Of a stretch of 64,000 nt of DNA, positions 1 through 10,300 are shown one piece after another (positions within the stretch are counted from its first letter, which is position 1; the number at the start of each line of letters is the position of its first letter). The translations under genes were made by a program, and so were the position numbers. Origin of the DNA: Prorocentrum cordatum (Eukaryota; Sar; Dinophyceae; Prorocentrales; Prorocentraceae); NCBI GenBank assembly GCA_963575745.1, contig CAUYUJ010018553.1, positions 133,067 to 197,066 of the forward strand, given 5' to 3'. The notes beneath the pieces were generated by a model. It saw nothing but the letters and a program-made list of their open reading frames with translations. It made no database searches and had not been told where the DNA came from.

Positions 1-1251
1 CTTGACCGAGAGCTGAATGCCCTCGTACATGTGCTCGTGTGTGTTGTAGGCGGCCTGGACCTCATTCTTCAGCTTATCGTACATGTCCGTGTCCTTGCCG
101 ACAGAATCAGCGCCCTCAATTTTCGCAATCAGAACCTCCATCGCCGTCTCGTGCTGGTCCGCATTGTCCACGCACTTCTTGCACTCATTGGCCCAGTTCT
201 GGAAGCTCTGACGGTCCTTCTGATCCTGATCCCCAGCCTTCGCGAGCAACTGATTCTTCGTGTGCTTTAGGAACTTCAGCTCCTTCTGATACTTGACCAG
301 CATTTGCCTTGGTAGGGATCATAAACAAGCAATGCGCCGACATGCTTTTCAACGCAAACAACGCACGACAGAACGGATACGAACCAGTTTCTATCGCCAT
401 CCCCTCCAGGAGGGGCGGCGGGGGCGTGGCGGGGGAGAGGGCCCCCCTCTGGGAGGGGTCTGGCAGAGCACCAGAGATGGAAGGGCAGGGGGCGGCTGCC
501 GAGGACGGCGCGCGATCTCGTCCTTCTTACTCACGATCTCTGGCCAGTGCGGATTCTCGATCTTCACCTCGCCGCCCCCACCCGACCCCGAAGCGCTGGA
601 CGACGGGAGCTCGGCCATCCTGATGCCTGCAGCTTCGAGTTGCTTCAGGTTCTTCAGGTTGGACGTCCCCTTGAAGGTGCGCGAGTCCTTCGTCACCAGC
701 TGGTCATCGTCCATGTTGCGCTCGACGAAGTACCACTCCTTCCACAGAGGCCTGTCCTTGACATCTTCCTTGATGGGGAATTCTTCTTTGGTGCCATGCT
801 CTTCGCTGTTCTCCTCCCACCATTCCTGCACGAAGGCAGTGGCTTCCTGGATGTTCGCAAAGTCTTTGATGGTGAGGTTCTTGAGGGCCAGTGCCTGCGA
901 TACATTCCGGTACCCTTTCTTGGCAGAGCGCGTGTGCACCTCTTCATTCGTGCATCTCTCTTCGAAGGTGGCCAACCAGTCAAGTGTCTTATCCTTGTCA
1001 CTCGCGAAGGTCTGCAAGAAACGCTTCCGATCGGCTGGGTCCTTCATCCCGTTCCAAAGCGCCTGGGCTGCTCTGGCGGATTCTGCTGTGCTCGTAGGTT
1101 TCCCGCTGCCGTCCTTCTTCTCCGACTGGTACTTGAGCCACGCCCTCATCTTGTCGGCCTCCTGCTTGTCGAGCCCGTGCCCCTTCGGGGCCGCCTTCGA
1201 CTTCTTCGCCGCTGGTGCGCCCTGGCCCTCGATCTTCTTCTTCGGCGCCAT
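1..1251 (-). CDS. Hypothetical charged protein, two exons, 3' end outside window
   Basis: I do not recognise a named family. Translation probably starts at the ATG at 1249-1251, giving a Lys-rich start (MAPKKKIEGQG), directly after a possible leader trans-splice acceptor (GTTGTGCAG). Exon 1 (1251 to 535, 239 codons) has a Lys/Ala-rich N-terminus, then a mixed Trp/Lys/Glu-rich middle (LDWLATFEERCTNEE; PLWKEWYFVERN) and ends NPHWPEI at a strong donor, GTGAGTAAG, whose GT is at 533-534. Exon 2 is open from about 291 to the window edge and looks like a coiled coil (KELKFLKHTKNQLLAK onward). Joining at CAAG with TAT following keeps phase 0. The intron holds two CCCCTC...AGGGG hairpins. The long upstream open frame to 1404 is probably not translated. 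Likely intracellular, with no signal peptide. Exon 1 looks clearly coding; the exon 2 junction is inferred. Confidence 0.6.
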
Positions 1252-2037
1252 GCTGCACAACGGTGTGAGGAGAGTGCCCAGCAGGAGCAGAGGAGAGACT
1301 ACTCCTGGGGCGGGCATGGCTGCCGCGGGACTGACCCCTGAAATTTGGGATACAGCAGCAAAATCGAAATGCCCTGCGGCAGCCGAAACGCCTGCGAATG
1401 GCAAGTAGATCGTCGGGGGCCTTCCCCGCGCACTTCAGTGGTGCGTGTGGGTGTGGTGTGGTGCTGTGGGTGTGGCGTGTGTGGTGGTACATTTCAGTAT
1501 CGTCGAGCCTTCCCCTCAGCCAGGGGTTCGTTTCTCTCCCCTCGAAGGGGCTCGCAACCCACGCGGTCGCCTCCTCCCCCTCGAAGAGAAGGGGTGCTAC
1601 CTCATCAGCGGTGAGGCGGGGAGGGGGAGGGGATGTGCCAGGGCCTCCCCCTCAGTAAGGGGTGCGCGCCCCCTCAAAAAGGGGCACCCCCCTCTCTGGA
1701 TTGCTTTGCGCGGCAGGCAAGCACAGGGGCCCGAACGACTCACCCATGATGCAATGCTACTGCTCCCCCCTGCTGCCCCTGCTCACACTGCCCCCCCTCA
1801 TTAAAGGGGCTCACCCTCAGTAAAGGACGGTGGTGCCCCTCCGCAAGGGGCCCGTCAAAGATGTTTCAGGGGCTCCCCTCAATCAGGAACACCGCGCCCC
1901 CCAACCCCCCTAGGGGGCCCGTCAGATACGGTTCAGCCCCGCCCCCTCCCCCCCCACCCTCAGCCAGGGGCGTTTCGCCCCTCAGCGGGACTCGTCTGGC
2001 CCCCATGCAGCGAGGGGGGGTGCACTGCAAGCGACCT
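1252..2037. other. Spacer between genes 1 and 2, hairpin-rich
   Basis: C-rich and G-rich spacer carrying about ten of the CCCCTC...AGGGG hairpins and a GTGTGG-rich patch at 1441-1492. The overlapping open frames here have no convincing coding character. The downstream end of gene 2 and the upstream region of gene 1 lie in this stretch. Confidence 0.6.
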
Positions 2038-2220
2038 TTGAGAGAGATTCTCTTAAGAGAATTCTCTTAAGAGAATTCTCTTAAGAGAATTCTCTTAAGA
2101 GAATTGTTGGTTTTGCCTGAGACATCCACACAATTCTCTTAAGAGAAAGAGAATTCTCTTAAGAGAATTCTCTTAAGAGAATTCTCTTAAGAGAATTCTC
2201 CAAAGAGAATTTCCCCTTAA
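2038..2220. repeat. Tandem 14-bp palindrome arrays in mirror arrangement
   Basis: The perfect palindrome TTCTCTTAAGAGAA is repeated head to tail in two blocks (about 2047-2104 and 2134-2208), separated by a 30-bp spacer that contains CCTGAGACATCC. Because the unit is self-complementary, the region can form one long cruciform or many small ones. The last copies decay (CTCCAAAGAGAA). Confidence 0.85.
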
Positions 2221-2546
2221 GATAATCGGTTTCGTGATCGCCCGTCCCCTCTGCCAGGGGCAGCCGCGCGCGCCCCTGCAATGAAGGGGCCACAGTCAAG
2301 CAGAGCCCCCTTAACCCGTACCGCCTCTATTCTGGCGCGAGAGGCCGCGCAAATGTATATGGATGTCGGCGCCGTCGCCGACGCGGTCGCCCCGCGGCTC
2401 AGGGCGCGCCGTCCTGGGGCGGATGGGGGTGCAGGAGGAAGATTGACAAGGAGGAAGAGCAGAAGCAAGAGGGATATGGACAAGGAGGAGGGCGGGCGAC
2501 AAGCAGGAGCAGGAGGAAGAGTGACCAGGAGGATGGAGAAGCGGTC

Positions 2547-4346
2547 CTAGCCCCTCTTAGAGGTCGCCTTCGGGCGCTTGCCCTTGTCCTTCTCAGTGTC
2601 CTTGTCCTTGTCTTTGTCGCCCCTCCCTCCTTTCGAGGGTCTGCCCCCCGCCTGGTCCGCGCGGGGCCTTTTTTTTGCTTTGGGGTCCTTCTTTTTGTTG
2701 TCTGCGTTCTCCGCGTCCGCCCTGGCTGCGTCCGCCGTTGCTGCGCCCGTCTCTGGCTGCTCTGGTGTTGCCGCTTCTGGCGCTGCCGTCTCTGCCGCCT
2801 GCCGCTCCTCTGCCTCTCGTTTCTGTTTCTGCTCCGCTTCCTCCTTGGCCCGCGCTGCGTCCTCCGCATCCTTGGCAGCCTTGGCCGCCTCTTCCGCCCT
2901 CCGCGCGGCCGCTTCGGCAGCCAGCAGCCTCGTCCTCGCCTGCGCTTCGGCGGCCTCTGCTGCCCTCTGCAGCTCCAGGCGGGCCTCTGCCTCCCGCCTC
3001 AGCGCGGCGTCCCTCTGCTGTTGTTGCGCCCGCCTCAGGCGGATGATCTCCTGCTCTGCCCTGCGCTCCTGCTCCTGCCGAAGGCGCTCCTTGTGCCTTT
3101 CGACGCCCTCTGCGCCGCCTCCGTGCGATTCAATGCCCGCAAGAGCCTCCGATGCTGCCTTGCGTGCTCTTCCTCTAGCCTCATCAGCTCATCAGGCTCC
3201 TCTGACTCCGCTTCCTCCTCCATGCCCTCTTCCTCCTCGCCCTCATCCTCCTCTTCTTCCTCCCCCTCTCGGGCTCCGTCGTCGGATCCGTCAACCTGCA
3301 TTGCTTCGGCAGGTGCTGCCGCTGCTGCTGCTGCTGCTGCGGGCGGTGCTGCTGCTGCTGCTGCTGCTGCGGGGTGTCCAGCCGCTGCTGCTGCTAACAG
3401 TGCTGCGGGTGGCGGGCCGATCGGTGGCGTTGGCCCCCCCTGCGGGGGCGGCGGCTGCGCTGCTGTTTCGTTCTGCTGCTCCTGTCGGGGAACGACGAAG
3501 TAAGCTCACCCCCATGAGAGGGGCCTCTTCTTGCGTTTATTCGGTCCCCCCTCGTTTATCCCCTCAAACAGGGGCCCTCCCTTCTTGGCAGCGCGGGGCA
3601 GAGGGGGGGGGGTGCGGTCCTGCAGCAGGCCGACCAAGACCGCCTCCCTGGTATCGCACCTCCGCTGCCAGTGCCTGGCAGGCGCAGAAAACTGATCAGG
3701 ATAAACATTGAGAAAATCAAAACATCAAACCGACATAACTTCATTCCTCAATGTTTGAGGGTTCCCCCCTCCCCACCACTTGCACCCTTGCGTTGCCTGG
3801 CTCTGGCGACCTCGCTCTTGCCGCCCCTCCACCTCCTCCCGTTGCGGTCGCGGTCGCCGTGCTCGTGGAACCACTGGGTCGCGTGGTGTTCCTGGCACGT
3901 CTTGCCAACGCACACCGAGAAGAAGGTGTGTTTGCCGCACTGCCAACACTTCTTGCAGTTCATCTTGCGAAGCCACAAGCGGTGGGACGAGCGGGTGTAC
4001 CGCTTCCTGTGGTCCTGGAAGTCCAGCATGAATTCCTCCTCCGCCTCGCTGTCGTCGTCGTCGACCTCAAAGACAGGCGCGTGCCCGTCCTGCAGGGTGT
4101 CTCTGTAAATCAATCCCTTCAGGAAGGGTCACGGGTCTCTGTGAATGAATCCCCTCAGGAAGGGGAGGTTCTATCGATAAATCCCCTCTGGCAGGGGTCT
4201 CTGTAAACGGATCCCCTTCTCTGTAAACGGATCCCCTCAGGAAGGGGCGCCTTAACCACGTGTACCCCCAGCTCCTCGTGAGGCCGCTTGCCGCCGCCAC
4301 CGCCTTCTGGAGGCAGCCCGCCGCCGCAGCCGCCCGACATCATCAT
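2547..4346 (-). CDS. Hypothetical Cys/His-rich, acidic, coiled-coil protein, multi-exon
   Basis: I do not recognise the family. The likely start is the ATG at 4344-4346 (MMMSGGCGGG), just after a CCCCAG acceptor. Exon a (4346 to about 4262) ends at GTG before GTTAAG. Exon b (4089-3811) encodes an acidic run, then a Cys/His cluster (CKKCWQCGKHTFFSVCVGK followed by TCQEHH and HEHG) that looks like a zinc-binding fold. Exon c (from 3481, after CCCCGACAG) encodes Pro- and Ala-rich linkers, a Glu-rich block (EGEEEEEDEGEEEE), a long Ala/Glu/Arg coiled coil and a Lys/Asp tail (GDKDKDKDTEKDKGKR) before the TAG at 2547-2549. Exons a, b and c join in phase 0. Within exon c the frame changes once between about 3185 and 3110, so a further small intron, a frameshift or an assembly indel must exist. 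A nuclear role is plausible but only inferred. Confidence 0.55.
4096..4262 (-). repeat. Intron 3' end duplicated five times (hairpin plus acceptor)
   Basis: On the minus strand this intron of gene 2 is a tandem series of a roughly 30-38 bp unit: the hairpin CCCCTTCCTGAGGGG, then AT, a short spacer and TTTACAG or a variant (TTCACAG, CGATAG), followed by AGA. Each unit ends in a plausible 3' splice site, the last lying next to exon b. The copies have diverged, so the array is not recent. Confidence 0.75.
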
Positions 4347-4477
4347 GCCGGAAGCCTGGGGTCCAGAACGGTTGCGGCCGAAAGTTTTTAGTCAGACTCA
4401 AAAGGCTAAAATCTGGGGGCCTCGTGGGAGGCCCTTCGGGGGGGTGAGTGCAATGGAATTTCATAGGAATTCGTCCA

Positions 4478-4522
4478 ATTTTAGACCCCCCTTTTTTTGC
4501 TAAAAAAGGTGGGTCTAAAACT
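4478..4522. repeat. Intronic hairpin with T/A loop
   Basis: Inverted repeat: TTTTAGACCCCCC and GGTGGGTCTAAAA flank a TTTTTTTGCTAAAAAA core. It lies between the donor at 4580-4581 and the acceptor near 4352. It differs from the CCCCTC hairpins in composition. Confidence 0.6.
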
Positions 4523-4581
4523 CGGCTGCTGGATTGATTTTTTATCGCCCAGATGGCCAAACAAGTGGCCGTCACTCTTAC

Positions 4582-4721
4582 TTTTCTCCTCATCCTGCCC
4601 CAACTCCCCCCTTGCATTCTGCTTCCGCGCGGCCTGGAGCGCCGAGAGGCACACGATGAGCGCCCGCATGGCCGCGAGCTCGGGGCGGGGGGCTGGCCCC
4701 CAAGCGCGCTGGGCGTCAGCT
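4582..4721 (-). CDS. Candidate upstream exon, gene unknown
   Basis: A short open stretch is bounded by TTCGACAG at its 5' side (AG at 4722-4723) and by the strong donor GTAAGAGTG at its 3' side (GT at 4580-4581). The translation contains ELAAMRALIVCLSALQAARK and ends GELGQDEEK, a plausible helix followed by a charged tail. It ends in phase 1, which does not fit the phase-0 start of exon a of gene 2. It may therefore belong to 5' untranslated RNA of gene 2, to another isoform, or to a separate gene. Confidence 0.35.
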
Positions 4722-4724
4722 CTG

Positions 4725-5101
4725 TCGAACGGTTGCGGATGAAGAACATGAAAGCAAATGGGAGAGGGATGGAACGAGGAGGAAACGCAATGCCACACAC
4801 ATAATGAGTAAGCAGACTGCCGCACCTTTGATCCCCTCCCCGAGGGGTCCCCTCTCGGAGGGGGCCGTTGCCCTGTCTTATCGCGAGTGTGCTGAAGCCC
4901 CTCTTAAGGGGTTCCCCTCTTAAGGGGTTCCATCACTCGCCAATCCATCGCGCGGTCCCCTCACGGAGGGGCGCCCCTGCGATGAGGGGGTGTCGTCTAG
5001 CACTGGAGAGGGCGCTCTGCCAACGGGTATGGCGATGGCAATGGCGATGAAGACGGTAAGGATGATGATGATGATGGATGCGATGATGAGGATGGATGCG
5101 A
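4725..5101. other. Spacer with hairpins and GATGAT microsatellite
   Basis: Contains hairpin pairs near 4838-4862 and 4907-4938 plus two more near 4958, and a short GATGAT-type microsatellite at about 5040-5100 ending just beyond the gene 3 stop. I see no gene. Confidence 0.6.
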
Positions 5102-6506
5102 TTAGTCGCCCAAGCGCTGTGCCACTAAGCGCTCAGCCTCCGCCTTAGCAGCTTCCTTGGTGTCAGCCACGGTGCCGTCGACCAAGGCCTTCTTCAGCTC
5201 TGCGCCGATCTCCCTGAGCGTGGCCTCGTCCAAGGTGTCCTTGTACTTTTTCCCGCCGAAACTCACAAACTGGTTCTTCTCACCGTGCGTCCGCTTCAAC
5301 CCGATAGAGTGGTCCCTCTTGTAGTACATCACGCTGTACCCGCGGTCGGCGTGGCCAGCGGGGGGCCCAGCGCCGACCGAGGGCTCATCTGCAGCATCCA
5401 CGGGCTCATCGGGTTCCAGCTGCTCTTCCTCCTCCCCCTCATCGTCCTGGTCCGTCTCCGTGTTCGCGGCGGCTGCACTGGGCTTTCTCATTGCAGGCTT
5501 CTTTGCCACTACATGTCCTGCTGGCTTCCCTTTTTTGCACGCTTTCGCCTTCGCCTGCGCGGCTGCCGCTCTTGCTGCCAGGAGGGCGTTGGGCTGCTCC
5601 GTCTTCTCCGTCCTGCCGTCGGGAAACACGGCATCCAAGAAACCATCGCCTCCTTTCGTCAGTGTTCCCCGCTCCTCCCTGTCTGCGAACTTCATCACCA
5701 TGCACATCGGCTCGGAGTTGAAATCGAAATACGTGGCCAGGGGATCCTGGGGCGGGTCTCTCACTTGCCCCTCCCGAGCTCCCCTCCCGAAGGGGTTCGG
5801 TTACGCCGTGAAAAATCAAAACTGCTCCCCTCCCCCCCCACCCTGCCCGCCCCCTCCGATCCTCCTTCGGGGCCGCGGCGGGCGGGTCAGCGAGCTCGAC
5901 GTCCTCCTGCGACGAGAACACCACCATCGGGCTCCACGTGGCAACCTTCTGTTTCTTCCCTGCCGGTTTCGGAGGCGGGCTGATGCCGAAGGCGTTCTTG
6001 ATGACATTGCGCCTGCTGCCCCCATCTGCGCTGGACGACGCGGCGGCCGTGGAAGATTTTGGAGGGTTCATCTCTATGTCGGAGCTGCTGTCGGCGCGTT
6101 TTTTGCTCTCTCCTGTGCTTGGGCTTGCCCTGCCAGGCTGCAGCCCCATTGCCACCCCAAGCATTTTTGTGTGCGCCTCCAGCTTCCCCCCCGTCTTGGC
6201 GATGTAGAACTTGTTGCAAACATGGCTGAAAGCGTTGGCCACCTCCTGGCAGAAACGCCTACACTCTTCCTGGTGCATGTTCGGCTTCTGCTTCAACACG
6301 ACGTCCTGGAGGTTCTTCCATTTGACGCGTGTGGTGAGCTGCGCAAGCGGCAAGAGAAACGGCATGTTGTTCTTCATGAAGTCATCTATGCCCCCTTGCA
6401 GTTGGCATTTTTCGATGAGATCAATGTGCTGTTTCACGAGCGGCTTCAACTGTTCCTCTGTCACAGAAGAAGCCCGTATCTTCACCTCCGTCTTGCCCTT
6501 GACCAT
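5102..6506 (-). CDS. Hypothetical Lys/Ala/Glu-rich protein, two exons
   Basis: Start chosen at the ATG at 6504-6506 (MVKGKTEVKIRASS), which opens a conserved-looking helical domain (VTEEQLKPLVKQHIDLIEKC...PFLLPLAQLTTRVKWKNL...EECRRFCQEVANAFSHVCNK), then a Ser/Lys-rich low-complexity region. Exon 1 ends near 5843-5860. Exon 2 (about 5760-5102, TAA at 5102-5104) starts in DPPQDPLATYFDF, has an Ala/Lys linker and an acidic run, and ends in a globular part (YSVMYYKRDHSIGLKRTHGE; NQFVSFGGKKYKDTLDEATL). Donor GGGTGGGG with acceptor GTGAG keeps the frame. The intron is only about 80 bp and contains the hairpin CCCCTCCCGAAGGGG next to its 3' end. Upstream, ATCCCGCAG at about 6573 is a possible leader acceptor. 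Function unknown; I believe similar C-termini occur in other dinoflagellate hypothetical proteins, but that is from memory. Confidence 0.6.
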
Positions 6507-6689
6507 TGCCCACCCCCAGTGCGCGCAAGCAAGAGTAGCGCTATGTGCCCTCGAGCCTTCGCAGCTGCGGGATGTTGTAACATGCGCGCAATGTGATGCA
6601 GCCGATACCCCTCGCTCAGGGGACGCATGCCCCCTCACTCAGGGGATCCTTAACAATGCGCGAGCGAAGAAAAGTACGACCTGGCCAAA

Positions 6690-6776
6690 AATCATGGGTT
6701 GGACTATAGTGCGACCCAAGGAAAGTGCCAGGTCGATCTATAGTTCGACCCCGCACTATAGATCGACCTTGGAGTC
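6690..6776. repeat. Small inverted repeat with TATAG core
   Basis: GGTCGATCTATAG and CTATAGATCGACC face each other at about 6733-6772. A related half (GGACTATAGTGCGACC) lies just upstream. It borders the tandem array that follows. Confidence 0.6.
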
Positions 6777-6777
6777 T

Positions 6778-7355
6778 CAAGGTGGATCCGCCGACGAATC
6801 CCAAACCGGCGCCCTCGCTTGAGACATCCTCACAAAACCGGCCCCGGGGGAGGTGCCCAGAGGAGCCCAGAGCGCCTCCGGCACCGTTTCCGGACCGGAT
6901 CCGGTGGATCCGGACGGGAGGTGCCCAGAGGAGCCCAGAGCGGCCTCCGGCACCGTTTCCGGACAGATCCGGTGGATCCGGTGGATCCGCCGACGAATCC
7001 CAAACCGGCGCCCTCGCTTGAGACATCCTCACAAAACCGGCCCCGGGGGAGGTGCCCAGAGGAGCCCAGAGCGGCCTCCGGCACCGTTTCCGGACAGATC
7101 CGGTGGATCCGGTGACGAATCCCAAACCGGCGCCCTCGCTTGAGACATCCTCACAAAACCGGCCCCGGGGGAGGTGCCCAGAGGAGCCCAGAGCGGCCTC
7201 CGGCACCGTTTCCGGACAGATCCGATCCGTGGATCCGCCGAATCCCAAACCGGCGCCCTCGCTTGAGACATCCTCACAAAAGGAGCCCAGAGCGGCCTCC
7301 GGCACCGTTTCTGGACAGATCCGGACAGATCCGGTGGATCCGCGCCCCGGGGGAG
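6778..7355. repeat. Tandem repeat, about 118-bp unit, 4-5 copies
   Basis: Units share CGAATCCCAAACCGGCGCCC, then CTTGAGACATCCTCACAAAA, then a GGAGGTGCCCAGAGGAGCCC block and CCGTTTCCGGACAGATCCG. Copies begin near 6793, 6993, 7111 and 7229. The first interval is longer because of an extra half unit, and the last copy is shortened. The long Pro/Arg/Gly open frames on both strands come from the repeat. Confidence 0.9.
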
Positions 7356-7367
7356 GTGCCCAGAGGA

Positions 7368-7520
7368 GGAATGAGGAGGAGGAGGAGGAGGAGGAGGAGG
7401 AGGAGGAGGAGGAGGAGAAGATGATGGAGCTGTGGGGTGGAGGAGGACAGACGGAGGCAAGAGAGGAGGAGGAGGAGGAGGAGGAGGAGGAGGAGGAGGA
7501 GGAGGAGGAGGAGGAGGAGG
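7368..7520 (+). repeat. AGG microsatellite, two blocks
   Basis: AGG repeats at about 7368-7415 and 7463-7520, separated by a short unique GATGATGGAGCTGTGGGG-type spacer. This triplet, with its complement CCT, is the most common microsatellite of the window. Confidence 0.95.
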
Positions 7521-8005
7521 AACCTCATCCTCACCCTCGCCAACAGGCGCACGCACCTTCTTCTATATACAGAAACTCCCGATCAACCGCAGAGCGGCCG
7601 GCTAGTATAGCTCCCGAAAAGCTCCATGGAAGCTTCCGGAGGCGCCGGCAGGGCCTCCCAGGGAGCACCAGTGTGTCACGATCTCCCTTCGCAGTTAAAG
7701 ATCGTAGCGTGTCGAGGCCTCCTGGAGCTACTGGACACCGCGGAGCACCAAGTTTAAATGTTTAGACACTCATTGGAAGCTCCGAGACAGAGAACGGCCA
7801 CTAGAGAGTACAAAACCAAGAAAAACGGCCAGAAGCTTGGGAAAGATCGATCTCTCAGAGCACCAGGATCCGCCATCTCCAGCCTCAGTTCGGATATCGT
7901 AGCCTCGTGGGGCTCTCCTGAAGCCCCCGAGTGCGGCTGGAAGAGATTCGGATACCCTTGTCGGGTCTCCCTGGAGACTGCGAAAAGCAGGATATATATT
8001 TATAT

Positions 8006-8070
<65 letters not shown>

Positions 8071-8207
8071 CCCGAGAAAAACCAGGCAGGGCCTCCAAGG
8101 AGCTCCCTGTCCATTGCGGTATCTGGCTTCAGCTCGGAGACCGTAGCGTCTGGGAGCTGTCCTGGAGCCCCTGGGAACTCCTGGGCGGAATTCGGATGGC
8201 ATCTCTG

Positions 8208-8755
8208 CTGGAGTCGGGGAGTCGGCCAACTGGGGAGTCGGGGAGTCGGGGAGTCGGCCAGTCGGGGAGTCGGGGGGTCGGCCAGTCGGGGAGACGGCCA
8301 GTCGGGGAGTCGGCCAATCGGCCAGTCGGAGAGTCGGCCATTCCGCCAGTCGGGGAGTCGGCCAGTCGGGGAGTCGGCCAGTCGGCCAATCGGCGAGTCG
8401 GCCCGTCGGCAAGTCGGGGAGTCGGCCAGTCGGGGAGTCGGCCCGTCGGCCAGTCGGGGGGTCGGGGAGTCGGCCAGTCGGCCAATCGGGAAGTCGGCCA
8501 GTCGGCCAGTCGGCCAGTCAGAGAGTCGGCCAGTCGAGGAGTCGGCCAGTCGGGGAGTCGGCCAGTCGGAGAGTCGGGGAGTCGGCCAGTCGGAGAGTCG
8601 GCCAGTCGGGGAGTCGGAGAGTCGGGGGTTTGGGGGGTCGGGGAGTCGGCCAGTCGAGGAGTCGGGAAGTCGGGGAGTCGGGGAGTTGGGGAGTCAGGGA
8701 GTCGGTTAGTCGGAGAGTCGGGAAGTCGGGGAGTCGGGGAGTCGGGGGGCCCTGG
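8208..8755 (+). repeat. 8-bp satellite, GGGGAGTC/GGCCAGTC mixed
   Basis: The array is made of 8-bp words of the form GGNNAGTC, mostly GGGGAGTC and GGCCAGTC with variants (GGAGAGTC, GGCCAATC). Because 8 is not a multiple of 3, all frames cycle through short Gly/Ser/Arg or Asp/Trp/Pro patterns and give long spurious ORFs. Confidence 0.95.
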
Positions 8756-9369
8756 AAGCCCTCAGACAGAGAGAGAGAGAGAGGGAGAGAAAAAAAAAAG
8801 CTCCCCAGAAAACTTTCAAGGAAGCCGTGGAAGGCACGGGTAGAGCCTCCCAGGGGCTCCCTTATCCATCACGATCTCCAGTCGCAGTCGGGAGATCGTG
8901 GCGTCTTGGGGCCTTCCTGGGGGCCCTGGGAACTCCTTGAAAGGATATTGGTTTTCCTGGCAACTCCCCAAACACATAACAGAATATAGCTCCCGAAAAG
9001 CTCCCTGGAAGCTTCAGGAGGCGCCGGCAGGGCCTCCCTGGGAGCACCAGTGTGTCACGATCTCCCTTCGCAGTTAAAGATCGTAGCGTGTCGGGGCCTC
9101 CTGGAGCTACTGGACACTGCGGAGCACCAAGTTTAAATGTTTAGACACTTATTGGAAGCTCCGAGACAGAGAACGGCCTCTAGATATTAAACAAAACCAA
9201 GAAAAAACGACCAGAAGCCTGGGAAAAATCTTTCAGAGCACCAGGACCCGCCATCTCCAGCCTCAGTTCGGAGATCGCGGCCTCGTGGGGCTCTCCTGAA
9301 GCCCCCGAGTGCGGCTGGAAGAGATTCGGATACCCTTGTCGGGTCTCCCTGGAGGCTGCGAAAAACAGG

Positions 9370-9411
<42 letters not shown>

Positions 9412-9574
9412 GGCTCCCGAGAAATTGCCCAAGGAGACATTGAAAACCCCAGCAGGGCCTCCCAGGAGCCCCCTGTCCATTGCGATATTTGGCTTCAGCT
9501 CGGAGACCGTAGCGTCTGGGAGCTGTCCTGGAGCCCTTGGAAGTTCCTGGGCGGAATTCGGATGACATCTCTGC

Positions 9575-10300
9575 TGGAGTCGGGGAATTGGCCAACCGGG
9601 GAGTCGAAGAGTCGGTGAGTCGGCCAGTCGGCCAGTCGGGGAGCCAGTCGGGGAGTCGGGGAGTCGGCCAGTACGTCGGGGAGTCGGCCAGTCGGGAAGT
9701 CGGCCAGTCGAGCAGTCGGCGAGTCGGCCAGTCGGCCAGTCGGGGAGTCGGCCAGTCGGGGAGTCGGCCAGTCGGCCAGTCGGCCAGTCGGGGAGTGGGG
9801 GAGTCGGCCAGTCGGCCAGTCGGGGAGTCGGCCAGTCGGCCAGTCGGAGATTCGGCCAGTCGGGGAGGCGGCCAGTCGGCCAGTCGGCCAATCGGGGAGT
9901 CGGGGAGTCGGCCACTCGGGGAGTCGGGGAGTCGGCCAATCGGCCCGTCGGCCAGTCGGCCAGTCGGCCAGTCGGCCAGTCGGCCAGTCGGCCAGACGGC
10001 CAGTCGGCCAGTCGGCCAGTCGGCCAGTCGGCCAGTCGGCCAGTCGGCCAGTCGGCCAGTCGGCCAGTCGGCCAGTCAGGCAGTCGGACAGTCGGCCAAT
10101 CGGCCAGTCGGCCAGTCGGCCAGTCGGGGAGTCGGCCAATCGGCCAATCGGCCAGTCGGCCAGTCGGCCAGTCGGGGAGTCGGCCAATCGGCCAGTCGGC
10201 CAGTCGGCCAGTCGGGGAGTCGGCCAGTCGGCCGGTCGGCCATTCGGCCAGTCGGCCAGTCGGCCAGTCGGCCAGTCGGCCAGTCGGGGAGTCGGGGAGT
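9575..10300 (+). repeat. 8-bp satellite, homogenised GGCCAGTC array
   Basis: Second octamer array, dominated by GGCCAGTC, with a nearly uniform run at about 9946-10078. Greater homogeneity than the 8208-8755 array suggests local expansion after the segmental duplication. Confidence 0.95.

Larger units (their letters stand above)
391..6645. repeat. Dispersed CCCCTC-N(3-6)-AGGGG hairpins
   Basis: About 25 short palindromes with 5-6 bp GC arms and a 3-6 base loop lie in introns and spacers of the three left-edge genes. Examples are near 391, 443, 1513, 1539, 1650, 1671, 1795, 1957, 2247, 2273, 3559, 4151, 4183, 4232, 4838, 4853, 4907, 4923, 4958, 5781, 6608 and 6631. Loops vary (AGGA, TTAA, AGCC, TGCC, ACTC) while the arms are kept. 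They are essentially absent from the exons and from the rest of the window. Confidence 0.8.

Noticed and set aside
2399-2869. Arg-rich ORF on the minus strand
   Set aside because: Frame-shifted shadow of the Glu/Ala/Lys-rich coiled-coil exon of the gene at 2547-4346.
8208-10300. CRISPR-like array
   Set aside because: The 8-bp units are contiguous with no unique spacers; the organism is a eukaryote.
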